36,983 bases of DNA from a virus. Below the pieces are notes generated by a model. The model ran no database searches. It was not told where the DNA came from and saw only the letters and a program-made list of their open reading frames with translations. Position numbers and translations under genes: made by a program. Location of the stretch: positions 1 to 36,983 of the IMG/VR virus record IMGVR_UViG_3300006802_000041; one strand, written 5' to 3'. Positions 21,005-27,104 of the stretch are shown one piece after another (within the stretch, counting starts at the first letter, position 1; each line of letters opens with the position of its first letter).

Positions 21005-21148
21005 ATGAAAGAGATTATTTATCTGGTTCATCCCGTCTCTGCTGAAGAAAAGGCAAAGCATAAAGGCAAGAAGATTGTTGATGCCAGATTCAAGCCTGAT
21101 GAAGTAGAGCCGGAAAAGCCCAAGAGAAAGCGAAAAGCTAAAGAGTAA
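21005..21148 (+). CDS. Small basic protein after the capsid gene, 47 aa
   Basis: MKEIIYLVHPVSAEEKAKHK... ends PKRKRKAKE. An AAGGGG-type ribosome site precedes the ATG 10 bp after the capsid stop. A strand and helix precede a very basic tail that could touch packaged DNA. A terminator follows. Confidence 0.75.
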   Translation: MKEIIYLVHPVSAEEKAKHKGKKIVDARFKPDEVEPEKPKRKRKAKE

Positions 21149-21152
21149 ACAG

Positions 21153-21179
21153 AAGCCTCCTTGATTGGGGGCTTTTTTA
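21153..21179 (+). terminator. Terminator after the capsid operon
   Basis: AAGCCTCC-TTGATT-GGGGGCTT followed by TTTTAT, one G-U pair. Confidence 0.85.
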
Positions 21180-21194
21180 TACACCAATATCAGT

Positions 21195-21290
21195 TATAAT
21201 GGAATTGTGCAGGAATGAGGGCTTGCACAGTTACCGCGCGGTAGCACCTCCCCTCAAAAATCCCTCTCAGCCCTTCGGGGCTTTTAATTC
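21195..21290 (+). ncRNA. Candidate small structured RNA with its own -10 and terminator
   Basis: TATAAT at 21195-21200 is followed by stem TGTGCA/TGCACA (21206-21211 with 21224-21229), whose loop has GAGGG (21217-21221) complementary to CCCTC at 21251-21255 and 21262-21266, allowing a pseudoknot. A TACC-GCGC-GGTA hairpin lies at 21232-21243, and a terminator AGCCC-TTCG-GGGCT-TTT at 21269-21285. It may be a leader/attenuator for the next genes or a separate RNA. Confidence 0.45.
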
Positions 21291-21309
21291 TCCCTCTGAG
21301 TAATAAATC

Positions 21310-21420
21310 ATGCGCACTATGAATGCAATACTTGCCGATATTGTTGTCGCTGCTGGTGGCACTGTAACCAATACAAACAACCGAAACCAACTCTTGAGAG
21401 ATTGGCTTAACTCACTGTAG
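21310..21420 (+). CDS. Small structural-region protein, 36 aa
   Basis: MRTMNAILADIVVAAGG then NNRNQLLRDWLNSL. The first half resembles the N-terminus of the next protein (RNELLEDILAAIVASGGATDN), suggesting both use the same short helix, perhaps to attach to the capsid. Similar very small proteins occur in this position in other siphophages (from memory). Confidence 0.7.
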   Translation: MRTMNAILADIVVAAGGTVTNTNNRNQLLRDWLNSL

Positions 21421-21432
21421 GAGATTGACCAT

Positions 21433-21984
21433 ATGAGCATAAGAAATGAACTGCTTGAGGATATACTGGCGGCAATAGTTGCCTCTGGTGGCGCGACTGA
21501 TAACTGCCGAATTGGGTTTGCTGACTACTCAGATTTATCTACCCAAACGACCCCTATAGTTGTCACTGGTGGAGCTGGGTTTGTGTATTTAACAAATGAC
21601 GGGGCTGGGCCATTCACGAATAAGGCTTACCTGCCGACTGGCGTTACTGATGTATGGGATGCAATAGCCGGGAACTTTGACTTCACCGAGCTTAAGCTTG
21701 GGGATATGGTTGATATAAGGCTTGATCTAGATATCACGACATCATCACCGAATCAGCTTGTTGATGTGGAGCTTGAGCTTGGCAGCGGAGCTGGGCTGTA
21801 CAACATACCATTCGCTAGTGGCGTATTTAAAGATACTGGAGAGAAAAACGTAAACCGATACAACGGAATTTACATTGGTGACGCCAACACACTTAACGGG
21901 GGTGGAAGATTTAAAATATCTTCTGATGATAATGCCACGGTTAAAGTAAACGGGTGGTACTGCAAGATATTAATTAGAGGATAA
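21433..21984 (+). CDS. Probable head decoration / head-fibre protein
   Basis: A 183-residue protein. A short N-terminal helix (RNELLEDILAAIVASGG) precedes a beta-rich domain with GDMVDIRLDLDI, QLVDVELELGSGAG and KVNGWYCKILIRG, the type of jelly-roll head expected of a capsid-surface protein. AGGAG-like bases precede the ATG. It lies in the head block and is followed by a bidirectional terminator. The role is inferred from fold and place. Confidence 0.65.
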   Translation: MSIRNELLEDILAAIVASGGATDNCRIGFADYSDLSTQTTPIVVTGGAGFVYLTNDGAGPFTNKAYLPTGVTDVWDAIAGNFDFTELKLGDMVDIRLDLDITTSSPNQLVDVELELGSGAGLYNIPFASGVFKDTGEKNVNRYNGIYIGDANTLNGGGRFKISSDDNATVKVNGWYCKILIRG

Positions 21985-21985
21985 C

Positions 21986-22013
21986 AAAAAGCCCCTTTGA
22001 TTAGGGGCTTTTT
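21986..22013. terminator. Bidirectional terminator at the edge of the cargo island
   Basis: AAAAAGCCCC-TTTGATTA-GGGGCTTTTT. It separates the rightward decoration gene from the leftward island 22016-24775. Confidence 0.92.
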
Positions 22014-22015
22014 AC

Positions 22016-22198
22016 TTAAAGCTCTCTTATTTCTGATATTATCTTGTTTATCTTTTTATCAAAGTATTCAATATCGTCAACGCTTTCACAGATTCTAACG
22101 GCAGTATCCCCAAAGTGAATGTAAACCCCTCTTTCGTACCTGTCACCATCAGAATCGAAGCTGTCAACGCTGAATGATATATTTTGAAACTTGCCCAT
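22016..22198 (-). CDS. Small hypothetical protein, 60 aa
   Basis: MGKFQNISFSVDSFDSDGDR... includes RGVYIHFGDTAVRICESVDD and a C-terminal helix. GGGGGATAGC precedes the ATG. Last gene of the leftward accessory unit; no family recognised. Confidence 0.65.
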   Translation of the reverse strand: MGKFQNISFSVDSFDSDGDRYERGVYIHFGDTAVRICESVDDIEYFDKKINKIISEIREL

Positions 22199-22211
22199 GC
22201 TATCCCCCTTG

Positions 22212-22376
22212 CTAACACCCCATGAATACTGGCAAACTTGCTACACGCTTAACCGTCACAACCTTTTCGCGCTTATTGCTATCCTCGGCAATAACCCACA
22301 TCGGACGATAACCTAACTTCTCGCGACACTTTGACAAATCGCGCTCAACGCTTTCACGAATGTTTAATTCTTCCAT
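22212..22376 (-). CDS. Small hypothetical protein, 54 aa
   Basis: MEELNIRESVERDLSKCREK... then MWVIAEDSNKREKVVTVKRV, ending FMGC. GGAG lies 7 nt before the ATG and the gene follows the preceding stop by one base. It fills the gap between two leftward genes. No family recognised. Confidence 0.7.
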   Translation of the reverse strand: MEELNIRESVERDLSKCREKLGYRPMWVIAEDSNKREKVVTVKRVASLPVFMGC

Positions 22377-22377
22377 G

Positions 22378-22620
22378 TTATTTCTCCAGTTCTGCTAGCA
22401 GGGCATCTGCAATTTTTACTGATGACTTTACCGCCCAATCAATCTGTGAATAATCAGTCCCATCTATCATCGCGCCGTTTGATAGTAAACCCTGCATAGC
22501 CATAGCCGCAAAGTGTTCACGCTTGGTTAAGCCTTTGTGATTCTTATATCCCGTTGGCGCTCCGCCGATCATCCCTGTTACTTCTTGAAAACAGCTCGCT
22601 GGCCTATCTGCGTTTTTCAT
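22378..22620 (-). CDS. Conserved small phage protein (GLTKREHFAAMAMQG family), 80 aa
   Basis: The core GLTKREHFAAMAMQGLLSN followed by KSSVKIADALLAELEK is a recurrent pattern in phage and prophage accessory genes of unknown function. GGAGAAATAAAG precedes the ATG. It is the first gene after accessory promoter copy 6. Confidence 0.8.
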   Translation of the reverse strand: MKNADRPASCFQEVTGMIGGAPTGYKNHKGLTKREHFAAMAMQGLLSNGAMIDGTDYSQIDWAVKSSVKIADALLAELEK

Positions 22621-22654
22621 CTTTATTTCTCCAATCTCCTTAGTAAGTAAACAG

Positions 22655-22691
22655 ACTATACAACACTATTTTGCCTAATGTGGTCTGACCA
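22655..22691 (-). promoter_or_regulatory. Accessory promoter module copy 6 (TGGTCAGACCA, 20 bp, TATAGT)
   Basis: Minus-strand TGGTCAGACCA (22691-22681), 20 bp, TATAGT (22660-22655), beginning a few bases after the TAG stop of 22696-22950. It drives 22620 to 22016. Confidence 0.78.
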
Positions 22692-22695
22692 GTCG

Positions 22696-22950
22696 CTAAT
22701 TAAACATCAATCCATCTTGCTCTAACTTATCAGCAAGCTTATCTAAACAATCAACAACCCTGGAATCATCATTGCACTTATTGATACTAGTCATAAGATT
22801 AAACATCTTAACGTCCTTGGTTGTATCTCTGAGCTTTCTAGCGCACTTCCTAATCGCTGCTGCCTGACTTAATCCATCAACTCTGGCTAATTGCCATGCC
22901 AGCATTAAAGTGGTCATGTCGCTAGTGATTGAGCTTTCTTCTACTTTCAT
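22696..22950 (-). CDS. Hypothetical helical protein, 84 aa
   Basis: MKVEESSITSDMTTLMLAWQ... is all-helical, with LSQAAAIRKCARKLRD and CLDKLADKLEQDG segments. Its ATG directly follows the methyltransferase stop, and GAGGA provides the ribosome site, so it may serve with that enzyme. No family recognised. Confidence 0.65.
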   Translation of the reverse strand: MKVEESSITSDMTTLMLAWQLARVDGLSQAAAIRKCARKLRDTTKDVKMFNLMTSINKCNDDSRVVDCLDKLADKLEQDGLMFN

Positions 22951-23667
22951 TTAAGCGTCCTCTATTCGTTTCTTTGCTATTTCAAAATAATTGCCATCTA
23001 ACTCAATGCCGATGAAATTGCGGTTAAGGTTTTTAGCCGCTACGCCGGTTGAACCGCTGCCCATTGTAAAATCCAAAACCGTTTCACCTTCGTTGGTGTA
23101 GGTCTTTATTAGGTACTCCATTAAAGCGACTGGTTTTTGTGATTCATGCATGCCCTTTTCATTCTTGAAATTCAGCCTATCATTTGGGTAATTAGTAAAT
23201 TTTTGAATGTATGATTCACGCTTCCCAACCGAACTCAAGTGCCCCATAGACCCATTTTTTGTTTTATTGTTTTTTACTACCCTATCGCACCCAATCAAGC
23301 CTTGTGGGTTATATGTGCATTGCTTTGAGTAAAACACGCAAACATCTTCAATGCGTTTCATGGCTCTTTTCTTTGCTAGCTGAAAATTCCCCGCCTTCTC
23401 TTTTTCCCAGTACCAGCAGTATTTGAAATCCTTCATATTCGAAGCAATCAGCGTAGTAGTGAAAGGCTGACTGGCTGTCATCACAATAGCCCCGCTAGGT
23501 TTAATGATGCGCTTTAATTGTTCCCACATTTGTTCTAATGGAACTATTGAGTCCCATTTACACGCAGTTGTACCATAAGGAGGATCAGCCAGAATCATGT
23601 CAATCGAACCCGACTCAATCTCCTTCATACGTTCAAGGCAATCGCCATTCATTAATCTTGTTTCCAT
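22951..23667 (-). CDS. N6-adenine DNA methyltransferase
   Basis: About 238 residues from METRLMNGDC; the frame is open to an ATG at 23724. Motif IV DPPYGTT precedes motif I DFTMGSGSTG, the order of beta-class amino-methyltransferases, and HESQKPVALMEYLIK is the motif upstream of the SAM site. It would methylate adenine (or N4-cytosine) in phage DNA to avoid restriction. It is part of the inverted cargo island, with no nuclease gene beside it, so it is a lone enzyme. Confidence 0.88.
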   Translation of the reverse strand: METRLMNGDCLERMKEIESGSIDMILADPPYGTTACKWDSIVPLEQMWEQLKRIIKPSGAIVMTASQPFTTTLIASNMKDFKYCWYWEKEKAGNFQLAKKRAMKRIEDVCVFYSKQCTYNPQGLIGCDRVVKNNKTKNGSMGHLSSVGKRESYIQKFTNYPNDRLNFKNEKGMHESQKPVALMEYLIKTYTNEGETVLDFTMGSGSTGVAAKNLNRNFIGIELDGNYFEIAKKRIEDA

Positions 23668-23914
23668 TCTCTTTATCCATTCAGTTAAATTTAAATAATA
23701 ATGTTCATTAGACACGCTTGTCATGGATGACAGAACCTATCTCATTTATCACTTATCCAGATTAATAATATCAGCTACCTTTTCACATCCTTGTTGGTAG
23801 GCCAAACCATATAACCATGACTAAACGCTGTTCGTCCCCGTGTCTAAAGGTCATTAACTGGTGATCAATTAAATTGTAAAGCATATTTGCGGATAGCTTG
23901 CTTAAGCTAAGGAT

Positions 23915-23991
23915 TGGTCTCCCATACAGGATTCGAACCTGTAACCTAGAGGGTAGAAACCTCTTGCGCTATCCAGTTGCGCCAATGGGAG
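23915..23991 (-). tRNA. tRNA-Arg (UCU anticodon), CCA encoded
   Basis: Minus-strand cloverleaf: acceptor CTCCCAT/ATGGGAG, D stem GCGC/GCGC, anticodon stem AGAGG/CCTCT with loop TTTCTAC (anticodon TCT), T stem ACAGG/CCTGT with loop TTCGAAT, discriminator A and encoded CCA (23917-23915). It reads AGA, a codon used often in this phage and rare in many enterobacterial hosts. The gene-free stretch 23668-23914 upstream of the methyltransferase shows nothing else convincing; a 33-codon ORF at 23783-23884 lacks a ribosome site. Confidence 0.95.
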
Positions 23992-24019
23992 TTATCTCTG
24001 TGGAGCTATGAAAGGGTTT

Positions 24020-24121
24020 GTGTCTGGCAGGAATCGAACCTACAAAGCGTTTAGCCGCTACCTAGTTTTACTGCGGACTCGAACCGCACAGGCTTACTAA
24101 CCGTTACCAAATTTCAGACAC
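24020..24121 (-). tRNA. Aberrant tRNA-like gene, possibly type II Ser(CGA)
   Basis: Minus strand, 102 nt. Acceptor GTGTCTG/CAGACAC (10 bp if flanks are counted), good T arm GTAGG-TTCGATT-CCTGC, D arm with GGTAACGGTTAGTA, a stem TGCGG/CCGCA with loop TTCGAGT (anticodon CGA if this is the anticodon arm) and a variable-arm hairpin AGCG-GCTAAA-CGCT. Four extra bases follow the acceptor and the variable region is over-long; no CCA. It could be a decayed or specialised tRNA-like RNA. Confidence 0.5.
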
Positions 24122-24161
24122 AAAAAAGGGCTTATAAGATCTGACCCTAGTAACTCGGGAG

Positions 24162-24249
24162 ATGGTAAAGCATAAGTGAGAGTTTCCTCACGAACACCAA
24201 GACCAGAACCTATAAACCCAAATTACTTTACCATTTCAGCGACTCTCAC
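24162..24249. other. Two interleaved perfect inverted repeats (pseudoknot-like) near the tRNAs
   Basis: Order on the plus strand: ATGGTAAAG (24162-24170), GTGAGAGT (24176-24183), CTTTACCAT (24226-24234), ACTCTCAC (24242-24249). The arms cross, so the RNA could form a pseudoknot or two alternative folds. GTGAGAG to CTCTCAC spans 74 nt, tRNA length, and on the minus strand contains a D-arm-like GCTGAAATGGTAAAGT but no normal T arm. The stretch 24122-24305 has no convincing gene. Confidence 0.4.
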
Positions 24250-24305
24250 ACCGCTATCTAACAACTTAATTATACCGCCACATAAACGACAAAACAACAG
24301 TATAT

Positions 24306-24545
24306 TTAATAATCATAGTTACCCTTGTTACAATTGTAAAACTCTAAAACCGAACAGCATTGAATGCCTTTCGGCAGAACAAACCTATAAGATAGGTAGT
24401 CAAAATATAAAGACGTTAACTGGCTTTCGCTTAGATGATTAATCTCTCCACCCTCAATCTCATACAGTATAGGGATCATGGCGGCTATACCAAAACCGCC
24501 AAATAAAAACCAATAAAACATAGTCTTGCAATAGATATCGCACAT
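24306..24545 (-). CDS. Small TM protein of the cargo island, 79 aa
   Basis: From MCDIYCKT. A hydrophobic span FYWFLFGGFGIAAMIPILY (about residues 9-28) is followed by a soluble, Cys-containing tail. The start overlaps the stop of 24545-24775 (TAATG). Function unknown; an envelope role is possible. Confidence 0.6.
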   Translation of the reverse strand: MCDIYCKTMFYWFLFGGFGIAAMIPILYEIEGGEINHLSESQLTSLYFDYLSYRFVLPKGIQCCSVLEFYNCNKGNYDY

Positions 24546-24775
24546 TAAGCGTTTACCGCTAACCAATTAATGAACTCAGCATCAGTAAGGCTTTCAAGTG
24601 TGGATTTCTGAATACTCACCACTTCATTGACATGCGCACCAGTTAACAACACTGCCAAAGAAAACGCCTTTCTAGCTTTTGCAGGCAAAGCGTTTAAGCG
24701 ATTAAAGCCTTTTGAGTAACGAGCTTCTGAAGCGTTAACCTTGGCGACTGTCTTTGTAATTGTTGATTTGTTCAT
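24545..24775 (-). CDS. Small hypothetical protein, 76 aa
   Basis: MNKSTITKTVAKVNASEARY... is helical and basic in its first half (PAKARKAFSLAVLLTG) and acidic in its second. AGAGAG precedes the ATG. First gene of accessory promoter copy 7. No family recognised. Confidence 0.6.
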   Translation of the reverse strand: MNKSTITKTVAKVNASEARYSKGFNRLNALPAKARKAFSLAVLLTGAHVNEVVSIQKSTLESLTDAEFINWLAVNA

Positions 24776-24814
24776 TTTGTTTCTCTCTAAAGCTTGTTTC
24801 GTTTCGATGTAATA

Positions 24815-24851
24815 ACTATAGCAAACAATTTGCGCCTAAGTGGTCTGACCA
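24815..24851 (-). promoter_or_regulatory. Accessory promoter module copy 7 plus GCAAA-N3-TTTGC site
   Basis: Minus-strand TGGTCAGACCA (24851-24841), 20 bp, TGC-TATAGT (24820-24815). The spacer holds a second palindrome, GCAAA-N3-TTTGC (24821-24833), like those at 9817-9850. From that palindrome through the leader the sequence nearly matches the C5 methyltransferase promoter. Confidence 0.78.
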
Positions 24852-24863
24852 GCTAATAAGCGC

Positions 24864-24869
24864 TATAAT
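24864..24869 (+). promoter_or_regulatory. Rightward -10 (TATAAT) restarting the structural operon
   Basis: TATAAT 25 bp before the connector gene start and just outside the leftward accessory palindrome, which would sit at about -35 to -25 for this promoter. No -35 is seen. Confidence 0.5.
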
Positions 24870-24893
24870 GTGAAAAACTAAAGAGGACTTATC

Positions 24894-25439
24894 ATGTTAA
24901 TTGTCGAAACGGGTAGCGGGGTTGCTGATTCAGATAGTTATCTATCGCTTGTGGATGCGAGAGCGCTCGCTGAGAAGTACGGAATAACTTTGCCTGCCGA
25001 TGATACCGAGGCAGAGGTTTTATTGCGTAACGGCTATCTAGGGCTGATTACAATCGAACCTCAACTGCAAGGCTACAGAACGCACGACATTCAAACCAAC
25101 ATCTACCCGCGCACAGGCGTATATAAAAACTGTGTCGCTGTTGGTGCTGACTCAATACCGAATGAAGTTAAGCTGTCACAGCTCTACCAGGCAGATGCGA
25201 TTCAATCGGGCGCATCAACTAACGGAGTTATAAGCGGTCAGAAGCTAAAAAGCTTTAGTGTTGATGGTGTCTATTCAGAAACATACCAAGACGGCTCTAG
25301 CGCATCATTAAACGCAGTTGTTCAGGGTGTTCAAAATCAAATGTATCCACTGACTAAAGTCGGCTATCAGCAATCACCGTGCGGTGGTGGCGGTTACGGT
25401 AATGGCTTGGGTCGAGAGAGCATGGGTTATCTACGATGA
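24894..25439 (+). CDS. Head-tail connector (DnaT-like fold family)
   Basis: A 181-residue protein: MLIVETGSGVADSDSYLSLVDA followed by EVLLRNGYLGLI, a pattern of siphophage connector proteins often annotated as putative DnaT-like ssDNA-binding proteins. The C-terminus is Gly-rich. AGAGGA precedes the ATG; it overlaps the next gene by 4 nt. It resumes the structural order after the inverted cargo island. Confidence 0.75.
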   Translation: MLIVETGSGVADSDSYLSLVDARALAEKYGITLPADDTEAEVLLRNGYLGLITIEPQLQGYRTHDIQTNIYPRTGVYKNCVAVGADSIPNEVKLSQLYQADAIQSGASTNGVISGQKLKSFSVDGVYSETYQDGSSASLNAVVQGVQNQMYPLTKVGYQQSPCGGGGYGNGLGRESMGYLR

Positions 25440-25807
25440 GCGGAATAGACATCTCAAATAAGGTTAAGGCTGGATTACGCAAGGCTAACGCCGCAACAGG
25501 TGAAAACCCTAACCCCATTTACAAAGAGGTTAAGGTTTTGACTGGTGGCGATGGCATCACTCCGCCATCTGAAACTATCACAGACGTTCAATTAGTCGAT
25601 GCGATATTCCAAAGCTACGACCAAAAGAACATAGACGGCACACTCATACAGGCAGGCGACAGGCTATTAGTTTGCAATGGTGACGTTGAGTTATCGACAA
25701 AAGACTTTGTCAAAGAGGCTGGTGTTAGGTACATGGTGGTGACATCTGAAATAATTAGGCCAGCAGGCGTGACTTTAGCCGTTAAAGCATTTGTGAGGCG
25801 TCAATAA
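25436..25807 (+). CDS. Head-tail joining / head closure protein
   Basis: A 123-residue beta-rich protein: DISNKVKAGLRKANAATGE, then DGTLIQAGDRLLVCNGD and VRYMVVTSEIIRPAGVTLA, the neck-protein pattern of siphophages. It overlaps both neighbours by 1-4 nt. The exact neck ring cannot be told from sequence alone. Confidence 0.65.
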   Translation: MSGIDISNKVKAGLRKANAATGENPNPIYKEVKVLTGGDGITPPSETITDVQLVDAIFQSYDQKNIDGTLIQAGDRLLVCNGDVELSTKDFVKEAGVRYMVVTSEIIRPAGVTLAVKAFVRRQ

Positions 25808-26262
25808 TGCCGTTAAAAGGTCGCTCAAATGTTGATAAAGCTATCGACAGTGTCGTTGAAAGCGCTAACGATGATATTAAGGGCGTCTATCTTGCTGGCA
25901 TGAAAAACATGATTGAACAGACCCCAGCGCGAAAAGGCATAGCAAGGAATAACTGGTTTTTATCAGAGGGTAGCCCGAAAGGCACATTTAAAGAATCTCC
26001 TAGCGTTGGCGGTAGCGCGTCAATTAATAGTGTTCTTAGCAATATGCCGCAATCTGTACTAGGTAAAACTCTATACTTTACCAACAACGCGCCCTACATT
26101 AACGTGCTTGAATATGGCGGATACCCAAACCCTGTAAAATATGGCTCTTATTTTGAGGGTAGATTTCAAAAGCTATCGTCAGGCGGCTACTCAAAACAGG
26201 CTCCCGGCGGATGGGTTCGTAAAACGTTAAAGCTTATGAAAAACAAAATAAGGTCATTATGA
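25807..26262 (+). CDS. HK97 gp10-like neck / tail-completion protein
   Basis: A 151-residue protein. RNNWFLSEGSP followed by YFTNNAPYINVLEYGGYP and SKQAPGGWVRKTL is the pattern of the HK97 gp10 family that joins head and tail. Starts at TAATG after the previous gene. Confidence 0.8.
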   Translation: MPLKGRSNVDKAIDSVVESANDDIKGVYLAGMKNMIEQTPARKGIARNNWFLSEGSPKGTFKESPSVGGSASINSVLSNMPQSVLGKTLYFTNNAPYINVLEYGGYPNPVKYGSYFEGRFQKLSSGGYSKQAPGGWVRKTLKLMKNKIRSL

Positions 26263-26681
26263 TGAGTGATTTAAACATTAGGCGAGCGCTTGCATCAACA
26301 CTCGTTAGCGCTGGGATACCGGTTGACAGAATAGCATTTGAAAACACGTCATTTGACCCTACAGGCAAAGATTATTATGTGGCTTTCTATTTCTTCCCTG
26401 CTGAAGATATAGCAATGGGAAAGTTGCAATCTGACAATGTTGATCAATCTGGATTTGTTCAGGTATCGGTATTCGTTAAAATGAACTTAGGCGATTACGG
26501 CACACTTTATTATCAGACAATTGACACGCTAAAAGGCGCGTTTCTATCTGGACTGGAAACAAGCTATAATGGTCAGGTTGTTGAGATTCAAGACTTAACA
26601 AACATCAACCCTACTGAGTCCGAATCATGGTATCAGGGCGGGTTAACAATTAATTATCAGGCTTTTAAAGCGAGGGCTTAA
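26259..26681 (+). CDS. Tail terminator protein (DUF4128 type)
   Basis: A 140-residue protein: LNIRRALASTLVSAGIPVDRIAFEN, FDPTGKDYYVAFYFFPAE, QSGFVQVSVFVKMNLGDYGTLY. This matches the DUF4128/gpU-like tail terminators that cap the tail tube and join it to the neck. Two tandem ATGs follow the ATGA overlap; the first is taken. Confidence 0.8.
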   Translation: MMSDLNIRRALASTLVSAGIPVDRIAFENTSFDPTGKDYYVAFYFFPAEDIAMGKLQSDNVDQSGFVQVSVFVKMNLGDYGTLYYQTIDTLKGAFLSGLETSYNGQVVEIQDLTNINPTESESWYQGGLTINYQAFKARA

Positions 26682-26683
26682 AC

Positions 26684-27097
26684 ATGTCAGACGGCTTAAA
26701 CGGTACTAAAGTACTTATCTCTGACTCTGCCGGTCAATTGGTCGGTCAGGGTGATTTTACAGTTACATACGGCGGCGAGCCAATCAACGTAAGCAATAAA
26801 TCCACTGGCGACTGGGAATGCTTGCTTGATGGAGAGATTGCGACACAGCAAATCGTGCTAGCAGGGACGCTAACATACGGCTCAAACGCGAGCTATGAAA
26901 CACAGAAGGACGCAGCCTTCAAGGGAATCCAGGACACTTACACAGTGACCTTTGCTGCTACTGGCGAATCTCTGACAGGCGTATTCCATCCACATGCGAT
27001 GGCAGACACCATCTCTCGTGGCGTTGGTGTTACAACTGCGATCAGTTACAGCTCGAGCGGTGAAGTGACTCGAACACCAATCACAATAGTCCCGTAG
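26684..27097 (+). CDS. Major tail tube protein
   Basis: A 137-residue protein of the Phage_tail_2 type: LNGTKVLISDSAGQLVGQGDFT, NVSNKSTGDWECLLDGEIAT, and SITGVF-like GESLTGVFHPHAM. It forms the hexameric tube. Placed between terminator and chaperones as expected. Confidence 0.88.
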   Translation: MSDGLNGTKVLISDSAGQLVGQGDFTVTYGGEPINVSNKSTGDWECLLDGEIATQQIVLAGTLTYGSNASYETQKDAAFKGIQDTYTVTFAATGESLTGVFHPHAMADTISRGVGVTTAISYSSSGEVTRTPITIVP

Positions 27098-27104
27098 GTG
27101 AAAC

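Noticed and set aside
23783-23884. 33-codon minus-strand ORF between tRNA-Arg and the methyltransferase
   Set aside because: No ribosome site and no coupling to neighbours.
24176-24442. Plus-strand 88-codon ORF over the pseudoknot region
   Set aside because: No ribosome site, odd composition, and it overlaps the better leftward membrane-protein gene.
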